A stretch of 11,167 nt of DNA from the NCBI GenBank assembly GCA_038750655.1, contig JBCDGZ010000195.1, positions 1 to 11,167 on the forward strand. The letters run 5' to 3'. This document shows positions 7,070 through 11,167 of the stretch, piece by piece (the stretch's first letter is position 1; the number at the start of each line of letters is the position of its first letter). The translations under genes were made by a program, and so were the position numbers. The notes beneath the pieces were generated by a model. The model did not search any database and had not been told where the DNA came from. It saw only the letters and a list, made by a program, of their open reading frames with translations. Source of the DNA: JBCDGZ01 sp038750655 (GTDB lineage Bacteria; Bacteroidota; Bacteroidia; Chitinophagales; Saprospiraceae).

Positions 7070-9463
7070 ATCCAGCGCCAAAAGCCTAGTGGCCAGCCGC
7101 CGCTCCTCCAACCGAGGGTCTTTCCACCAATTGATGGTTGCCGTCGAGAGGCGTTCGTAGCCCTGCTGGGCCAGTCGATCTCTCAGGTCCTGCTCCCAAA
7201 GGAAGGAGTTGTGGGAGGCGACGTTGAAAAAATCATCGATTTGGATGACGATGGCGGGGAGGCCCGGTTCGCTGGACTTGATGACCAGAGGCAATTGCTG
7301 GTGATCCAGGCTGGCGCTGAAGTCCAGTCGTTGAACATCCACGTAAGGCCCCAAGGCTAGAGCCAGCTCCTGCATAAAGATGGATTGATCGGTGAGCCGG
7401 GAGGTTACGCTGAGCTGAAGGTGGCCGGCGGTGTCTTTGTGCTGGTGTTTGAGCTGGATGCGATCAAAGCTGCCTTCTTCCAAGCGGGCGGCCAATTCCA
7501 GCTGGCGCAGGGAGAGCGGCTGGGTGAAATAGACAATTTGCTTGGCACTTTGCAGCAGTGGGTCTAAGCTGGATGGAGGCAGCAGATGGCCATCATCGAT
7601 GAGCAAGTAGTCGAAGTGGGGGAGGAGCATGTTGAGCTGATGGGCCGCTACAGGGCCTTTGAGAAAGACTACCGGGTGGCATTCGGCGATGAGCCGGGTG
7701 TGCTGCTGCAGGGCTATAGGCTCCTGCGCTTGCTGACGTCCGAAGAAAAGGCGATACTGGCGTCGGTCGGTCCGGCGGAGTTGCCGCGCATAGTCCTTGA
7801 GTGCTCGCTGCCAGTGGTTGATAATCTGCCCGGGCATCAGCTCTTGCAACTGTTGCCAGGCTTGGATATAGCGGTCGAAGGTATCGGCCTTGTAGGGGAG
7901 GATGTACTTTTGGTAGCGGCTCAGGCAGCGATGGAGGAACCAGCTTTCGAAGGCGGCCAGCCAGCTTTCCGGCTTCACCTTGATCAGCGCGGCGATGAGC
8001 TTGCGGCCGTGTTCGGGCTGGGTAAGCCAGTGGCGCTGCCAGTCGAAAAAGGCCGAATGTTCGCGCAGGTGGAAGTGCGTATTTTTCAGCCGTTCCAGCA
8101 TATCCTCCAGCAGCTGTTGCCGCTTGGGGATGGTCAGCATATGGTTGACAAAAGCTTGTTCGTAGAGCTGACTGTCGTTGATTTCTTCCACCAAAATATC
8201 CAAATCGTACTCCAATGCCTCGATCTGATCGTGAAAATCAAGGCTGGGGTGGACTGTCTTGCTGCTCAGCCTTTGTAGCTCCTCCTGCGTGATTGCAGGA
8301 AGCTGCGCCCGCCACTCCTCCGTCTGCTGACGAAAGTTCTCCAACTGCTCCTGCAAGGTCTTGATGTTGCGGGTGTCGATTGCTGGGAAGTTATAGTCAA
8401 AGTAGGCGTAGGCGGTATGGATTTTTTTGAGGCGGATAAAGTCCTCATTGATGCTCGACTTGGCGCGTAAGATTTCTTTTTGACGGGTAAAAAATACGCC
8501 GTAGACATGGAGCCGACTGGTGCTCATCAGGCTGGATTCTTCGAACTCCGGGCCGAAGCGACTCCGGTAATCTTCCAAATCCTCATTGATTTTATTGATC
8601 AGCTGGCTCAGCTCCTGGTAGTGTTGTTCGTAGTGTTCTTCCAGCTTTTCGGCGTAGTCGTCCAGCTTGGTGATAAAGCGGAGGTGGAGGGCCGCCGTTT
8701 TTTTGATAAAATCTTCCAGCTTTTGCCGCCCCTGCTCTAGGCTCTCTGCTTTGGAATGGGCGGTGAAGAAGCTGTGGTGCAGCTTGCTCAGCGGATGTTT
8801 GAGGGTATTGATGGGTTGGTAGAGGCGATGGCTCTCTGGGATGCTTTTTTTCAGTTGCTTGTAGGAAGCATAGTCGAAGGTGAAGTCCTGGGGGTTGAGC
8901 TGGCTATTGAGTAGGGCCTTGCTGGCCTTGCGGCTGCTGCGCATGTAGAGGCCGATGGTTTCTGTCCAGTCGTAGGGACCGAAGCTGGGTTGATTCATGG
9001 CCCGGAAGTACTGCTCCAGCCTTTTGTATTCCCTTTGACAGAGCCGCTGCGTTTGTTGGTAGACCTCGGCGTTGAAGGGCAGCGGATTGTCGGCTTCGCT
9101 GCGGCGTTGGCGCAGGTGCTTGAGCATTCGTTCTTGCTCGTCTGCGCTGCTGCCGATTTCACCAATGAGGTGTTCGAGGCTAAATTGGGCGAGTCGCTGG
9201 CGGATTTGGGTGAAGCTGGAGGCTTCGCCGCAGATGACCAGACAGCGCTGTCCCTGGCTCATCGCTTGGCTCAGCAATTGGTTGAGCAGGAAAGTCTTAC
9301 CGCTGCCGCTCAGGCCCTCGACCTGCGTACGGGCTTTGTGTACAATTTGACGGAGAGCGTGAGCTTGGTGAGGATCACAACGCAGCAAACCAAAAGGCAT
9401 CTGGCCGGACTCTTCATAGGAAGCATCCTGCCCCAAGTATTGGGCTGTGCTGTGTTTATGCAT
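7049..9463 (-). CDS. Degenerate SF1 (DNA2/DUF4011-type) helicase-nuclease, Walker A intact
   Basis: An 804-residue cytoplasmic protein. The N-terminus has a Q-motif-like CDPHQAHALRQ and Walker A GLSGSGKT (50-57). Residues about 120-570 are long, Gln- and Leu-rich helices, probably coiled coils, in the place where DNA2-type helicases carry a helical insertion. FLKGPVAAHQL leads to the Walker B FDYLLIDDGH (617-626), where the usual DEAS is DDGH; the motif III GDPxQL is FTQPLSL (646-652). Only about 45 residues later a Vsr/MTES_1575-like restriction-endonuclease fold starts (about 696-795): LPLVIKSSEPG, VIQIDDFF (739-746), WEQDLRDRLAQQGYERL and NWWKDPRLEERRL match its pattern, but the expected catalytic Asp and Glu are Pro725 and Gln741. 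The second RecA domain (motifs IV-VI) is missing. Relatives occur in DNA repair and phage defence; here a nucleotide-binding scaffold or sensor is more likely than an active helicase. The assignment rests on motifs read by eye. Confidence 0.75.
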   Translation of the reverse strand: MHKHSTAQYLGQDASYEESGQMPFGLLRCDPHQAHALRQIVHKARTQVEGLSGSGKTFLLNQLLSQAMSQGQRCLVICGEASSFTQIRQRLAQFSLEHLIGEIGSSADEQERMLKHLRQRRSEADNPLPFNAEVYQQTQRLCQREYKRLEQYFRAMNQPSFGPYDWTETIGLYMRSSRKASKALLNSQLNPQDFTFDYASYKQLKKSIPESHRLYQPINTLKHPLSKLHHSFFTAHSKAESLEQGRQKLEDFIKKTAALHLRFITKLDDYAEKLEEHYEQHYQELSQLINKINEDLEDYRSRFGPEFEESSLMSTSRLHVYGVFFTRQKEILRAKSSINEDFIRLKKIHTAYAYFDYNFPAIDTRNIKTLQEQLENFRQQTEEWRAQLPAITQEELQRLSSKTVHPSLDFHDQIEALEYDLDILVEEINDSQLYEQAFVNHMLTIPKRQQLLEDMLERLKNTHFHLREHSAFFDWQRHWLTQPEHGRKLIAALIKVKPESWLAAFESWFLHRCLSRYQKYILPYKADTFDRYIQAWQQLQELMPGQIINHWQRALKDYARQLRRTDRRQYRLFFGRQQAQEPIALQQHTRLIAECHPVVFLKGPVAAHQLNMLLPHFDYLLIDDGHLLPPSSLDPLLQSAKQIVYFTQPLSLRQLELAARLEEGSFDRIQLKHQHKDTAGHLQLSVTSRLTDQSIFMQELALALGPYVDVQRLDFSASLDHQQLPLVIKSSEPGLPAIVIQIDDFFNVASHNSFLWEQDLRDRLAQQGYERLSTATINWWKDPRLEERRLATRLLALDSSGGEE

Positions 9464-9651
9464 GGAAGTTAAGGGTAGCTGATTCTGGTGTTTTGCTAAA
9501 TGATACTAATAACTCGCCTATTGCCAGCGAAAATAGCCGAAATCCGGGCGATGGACAAATTAACAGCGACTTATTTTTTGCTTTTTGTGGCCAGGCAACA
9601 TATTCCCAAGAGAATCGTTTTGGTATAAATTAGACCAAAAAATTATACGAC
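9464..9651. other. Divergent intergenic region
   Basis: These 188 AT-rich bases separate the divergent helicase-like gene and the small lipoprotein gene and must hold promoters for both. TAAATTAG at 9626-9633 is one base off the plus-strand -7 box but has no suitable -33 element; TTAATTTG (minus strand, around 9556-9563) is similarly near. I find no clear promoter, repeat or RNA structure. Confidence 0.4.
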
Positions 9652-10080
9652 ATGAAATTCGTACCGCTACTCTTCTTTTTGCTCCTCCTGGCTTTGACTG
9701 CTTGCAACAATGATGATGACAACAACACCATCCTCGGCCAAACCACTGACATTGCTTTTGGAAATGGAGTTGAGATAGATGAGACGGGAACCCTCTTGAG
9801 CTTTATCGGCATTGAAGAATCTCGCTGCCCCAGCTCTGTAAACTGTGTTACCCCAGGAGAAGCCAAGGCTAGCTTTGCCCTAATCGGTAGTGCCAGCATC
9901 CTTGATACCATCGCAATGGTATCTCCGGGTGGATGTTTTGACGACGATGGTTCTTGTGGAGAAACTAAGGAGTCGCAGGGCTACCGCATTCAATTGTTAG
10001 CCATTCAACCCTATCCAGAGAATCTGATCACTGCGGGGCCAAGTGAATATTCCGTCAAAGTTATTGTAGAGCGGAACTAA
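9652..10080 (+). CDS. Small surface-type lipoprotein of the 'SRCP..C' family
   Basis: A 142-residue lipoprotein: signal peptide with lipobox LTAC (Cys 18), then NNDDDNN, an Asp-rich stretch like the Bacteroidota surface-export signal. The mature part is an all-beta domain. The motif ESRCPSSVNC followed by GEA resembles a group of small Bacteroidota lipoproteins with a DSRCPxxxxCxWxGxA signature, in which the two Cys probably form a disulfide; here the Trp of that signature is replaced (CVTPGEA). A second Cys pair (GGCFDDDGSCG) may form another disulfide. No enzymatic role is known to me. The start is supported by the signal peptide. It converges on the MORN-repeat gene at a gap of seven bases, too short for a separate terminator. 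Confidence 0.8.
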   Translation: MKFVPLLFFLLLLALTACNNDDDNNTILGQTTDIAFGNGVEIDETGTLLSFIGIEESRCPSSVNCVTPGEAKASFALIGSASILDTIAMVSPGGCFDDDGSCGETKESQGYRIQLLAIQPYPENLITAGPSEYSVKVIVERN

Positions 10081-10087
10081 GGGGCGT

Positions 10088-10687
10088 TTACTGGGTAACG
10101 ATACCGCCGGAAACCTTCTCCCCATTTTGGTATTCATATTCTAATACCAGCTCCTCCTGATCGTTGAAGTTGCGAAGCTTGCCGTGGATTTTCCCATTTC
10201 TATAAGGGACTTCCTTGCGGAGCTTCCCATTGTCGTGGTATTCTGTATAGAGGCCATCGAGCACCCCGTTTTTGTAGCTGATTTGCTTTTCCTTGCGGCT
10301 TCCGAATTTGAATTTAGAATAAACCCCGTCGTACTGGTCATTGTTAAAAAAACACTGTACGATCACCTGGCCACGGTCGTTGAGTTCGACAAAAGTACCG
10401 TTCTTCACGCCGTTGGTGTAGGTGGTAATGGTTTTCACCCTTTCGCTGGCTTCGTCGGGATGATAGGTGATCCAGGTGCCACTGCGCTGACCATTGATGA
10501 CGGTTCCTTCTTCCACTAAATTTCCATTTTCATCTTTCTTGACCGCCCTCTGAGCAGCGCCATTGCTGTAGGGTTCTAGTTGATAGCCACTAAAATCGGC
10601 AGCTCCGGCTACCGGGGCAGGATTGGAGCCATTTTGACCACAAGCCAGGAGGAATAAGCAGCTGAAAAGTAGCAGTACATTGCGCAT
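10088..10687 (-). CDS. MORN-repeat (YwqK-like) lipoprotein
   Basis: I choose the ATG at 10687 because it gives a standard lipoprotein signal peptide with lipobox LLAC (Cys 16); the frame stays open upstream to an ATG at 10783, but that extension (35 residues) is charged, would bury the signal peptide and is encoded by a hairpin repeat. The mature protein is a ladder of about five repeats of roughly 22 residues with the pattern YxNGxxxGxxxxY (YTNGVKNGTF, YKNGVLDGLYTEYHDNG, YRNGKIHGKL, YQNGEKVSGG), the MORN-2/YwqK type often labelled as a toxin-antitoxin antitoxin, though that role is doubtful for a lipoprotein. In Bacteroidota such proteins sit in the outer membrane and their binding partners are mostly unknown. 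No neighbour looks like a toxin for it. Confidence 0.82.
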   Translation of the reverse strand: MRNVLLLFSCLFLLACGQNGSNPAPVAGAADFSGYQLEPYSNGAAQRAVKKDENGNLVEEGTVINGQRSGTWITYHPDEASERVKTITTYTNGVKNGTFVELNDRGQVIVQCFFNNDQYDGVYSKFKFGSRKEKQISYKNGVLDGLYTEYHDNGKLRKEVPYRNGKIHGKLRNFNDQEELVLEYEYQNGEKVSGGIVTQ

Positions 10688-10750
10688 AGTTGAAATAGTT
10701 TTTAAAATAAATCGATTTGAAGAATATGCTTGGAAATAGTCATTTAGGCT

Positions 10751-10774
10751 GTCCCATAGGGACTCCTTCGGAGT
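10751..10774. repeat. Two overlapping short hairpins, probable dispersed repeat
   Basis: GTCCC-ATA-GGGAC (10751-10763) and ACTCC-TTC-GGAGT (10762-10774) are perfect 5-base stems that share two bases, so they compete when folded as RNA. The composition differs from the AT-rich surroundings. I recall similar GGGACTCC...GGAGT units recurring in Bacteroidota genomes, but copy number cannot be tested in this window. Confidence 0.45.
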
Positions 10775-10805
10775 AAAATCCAACTTTTGTAACCTGTCTG
10801 CGGCT

Positions 10806-10834
10806 ACCTGCCTGCCGGCAGAGGCAGGTTTTTT
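10806..10834 (+). terminator. GC-rich hairpin followed by T-run (terminator-like)
   Basis: ACCTGCC (10806-10812) pairs with GGCAGGT (10823-10829) around a loop containing the palindrome TGCCGGCA, and six T's end at 10834: the form of an intrinsic terminator on the plus strand. No plus-strand gene ends just upstream (the MORN gene is on the other strand), so it may instead be part of the local repeat cluster or insulate the downstream promoter from read-through. Confidence 0.5.
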
Positions 10835-10838
10835 CGTC

Positions 10839-10853
10839 CGTAGCGCGACTACG
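10839..10853. repeat. Short inverted repeat
   Basis: CGTAG and CTACG form a 5-base stem around CGCGA, directly after the terminator-like hairpin. It is most simply read as part of the same cluster of short hairpins. Confidence 0.3.
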
Positions 10854-11002
10854 CACTCAGAAATGAGCCTTGTCAGAACCCCAAATTTGAATTTTTCGCT
10901 TCTAAAGCACCATCTCCAAGTATATTCTAAAACGCGGCTAATTTAAACGATTTGGACAAAATACGCAAACCCTTATTCTGCAAAAATAATAGAGGGAAGA
11001 GC

Positions 11003-11031
11003 TTGCTGGGAGTCAATTTTTTTTATTTTTG
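11003..11031 (+). promoter_or_regulatory. Bacteroidota sigma-A promoter (-33 TTG, -7 TATTTTTG)
   Basis: TTG at 11003-11005 and TATTTTTG at 11024-11031 are separated by 18 bases, matching the Bacteroidota TTG-N17-20-TAnnTTTG promoter. It is the best promoter in the window. Transcription would start near 11038, leaving a leader of about 100 bases before the ATG at 11137. Confidence 0.65.
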
Positions 11032-11055
11032 CATCCTATTTCAAACAAAGGGCTT

Positions 11056-11107
11056 GATGCTATTTATTTGGGGTAGTTAAAGCGAGAAAACTTCCCACCA
11101 CAGCATC
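11056..11107 (+). promoter_or_regulatory. Structured 5' leader upstream of the edge gene
   Basis: GATGCT (11056-11061) pairs with AGCATC (11102-11107), and inside it GGGTAGTT (11071-11078) pairs with AACTTCCC (11089-11096) with one T-T mismatch around a 10-base loop. The nested two-stem form in a roughly 100-base leader suggests a cis-regulatory RNA. I do not recognise it as a known riboswitch class and see no terminator or RBS sequestering, so this is tentative. Confidence 0.35.
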
Positions 11108-11136
11108 CGACTGCATTTGTACATCTATATCATTTT

Positions 11137-11167
11137 ATGAATATCTCAATACAAAACCTCAGTAAAA
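11137..11167 (+). CDS. N-terminus of a probable ABC-transporter ATP-binding protein (cut by right edge)
   Basis: Only ten codons are visible: MNISIQNLSK. The alternation I-x-I-x-N-L-S-K is the common first strand of ABC ATPases, which continue with an aromatic residue and then the Walker A loop. The upstream promoter and leader on the same strand support a real gene start here. The family call rests on very few residues and could be wrong. Confidence 0.45.
   Translation, partial: MNISIQNLSK

Larger units (their letters stand above)
10688..11136. other. Intergenic region of 449 bases with hairpins, promoter and leader
   Basis: No gene is supported here. From left to right it holds a double hairpin (10751-10774), a GC-rich hairpin followed by T's (10806-10834), a small hairpin (10839-10853), about 130 AT-rich bases without visible structure, a minus-strand TATTTTTG box at 10981-10988 that could serve the MORN gene but has no good -33, a plus-strand promoter (11003-11031) and a foldable leader (11056-11107). 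Confidence 0.6.

Noticed and set aside
7586..8278. Long plus-strand open frame (230 codons) opposite the helicase-like gene
   Set aside because: It lies wholly antisense to a gene with clear motifs, shows no family pattern, and such mirror frames are expected opposite GC-rich Leu/Gln-rich coding sequence.
9572..9580. TATTTTTTG as a -7 box for the small lipoprotein gene
   Set aside because: The spacing within the box is one base too long for TAnnTTTG and no -33 element precedes it.
10088..10687. MORN/YwqK protein as the antitoxin of a toxin-antitoxin pair
   Set aside because: It has a lipoprotein signal peptide and no toxin-like neighbour; the family label does not show function here.
10688..10783. 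N-terminal extension of the MORN lipoprotein from the ATG at 10783
   Set aside because: It would place 32 charged residues before the signal peptide and is encoded by the hairpin repeat; the start at 10687 gives a proper lipoprotein signal.
1..11167. CRISPR array, tRNA, rRNA or insertion sequence
   Set aside because: No regularly spaced direct repeats, cloverleaf, ribosomal RNA segments or transposase motifs were seen on either strand.

Overview
The window looks like a chromosomal piece of a Bacteroidota bacterium, probably of the Saprospiria/Lewinella type. The evidence is the leaderless or SD-poor gene starts, several TAnnTTTG-type -7 promoter boxes, many lipoproteins (two with the Cys + Asn/Lys + Asp-rich stretch used for surface export in this phylum), an imelysin-like lipoprotein, a YwqK/MORN-repeat lipoprotein and a DUF4157 protein. 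The genus assignment is inference. I see no tRNA, rRNA, CRISPR array or transposase.

Left part (1-4889): a plus-strand gene cut by the left edge encodes an M14-type carboxypeptidase domain fused to an M15 (VanY-type) D,D-carboxypeptidase domain, so it is a likely two-headed peptidoglycan hydrolase. It converges on a minus-strand block: a KefF/KefG-like quinone oxidoreductase translationally coupled to a KefC-like K+/H+ antiporter (one shared base at the stop/start), followed by an imelysin-family lipoprotein that seems to have its own promoter. The Kef pair should protect against electrophile stress by K+ efflux and cytoplasmic acidification.

Middle part (4890-9463): across a 176-base divergent intergenic region lies a plus-strand pair. 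The first gene carries an N-terminal DUF4157 domain (HELTH motif), the leader-type domain of many extracellular contractile injection system (eCIS) and polymorphic-toxin cargos. It is followed by a helical middle and a beta-strand-rich C-terminus ending in Phe. Nine bases later comes a small lipoprotein of unknown family. Converging on these, with overlapping 3' ends, is an 804-residue protein. It looks like an SF1 (DNA2/DUF4011-type) helicase with an intact Walker A, a weakened Walker B, no second RecA domain, and a Vsr/MTES_1575-like nuclease domain whose acidic catalytic residues appear to be replaced: a whole-length degenerate helicase-nuclease.

Right part (9464-11167): a small surface-type lipoprotein of the 'SRCP...C' family converges on a MORN-repeat lipoprotein. 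Then about 450 bases without a gene hold a cluster of short hairpins (a probable dispersed repeat), a good Bacteroidota promoter and a foldable leader. At the right edge are the first ten codons of a gene that reads like an ABC-transporter ATPase.

The most notable candidates for something undescribed are the DUF4157/beta-barrel-like cargo with its lipoprotein partner, the degenerate helicase-nuclease beside it, and the M14-M15 fusion hydrolase. Whether these three act together cannot be decided from this window; no structural injection-system genes are present in it.
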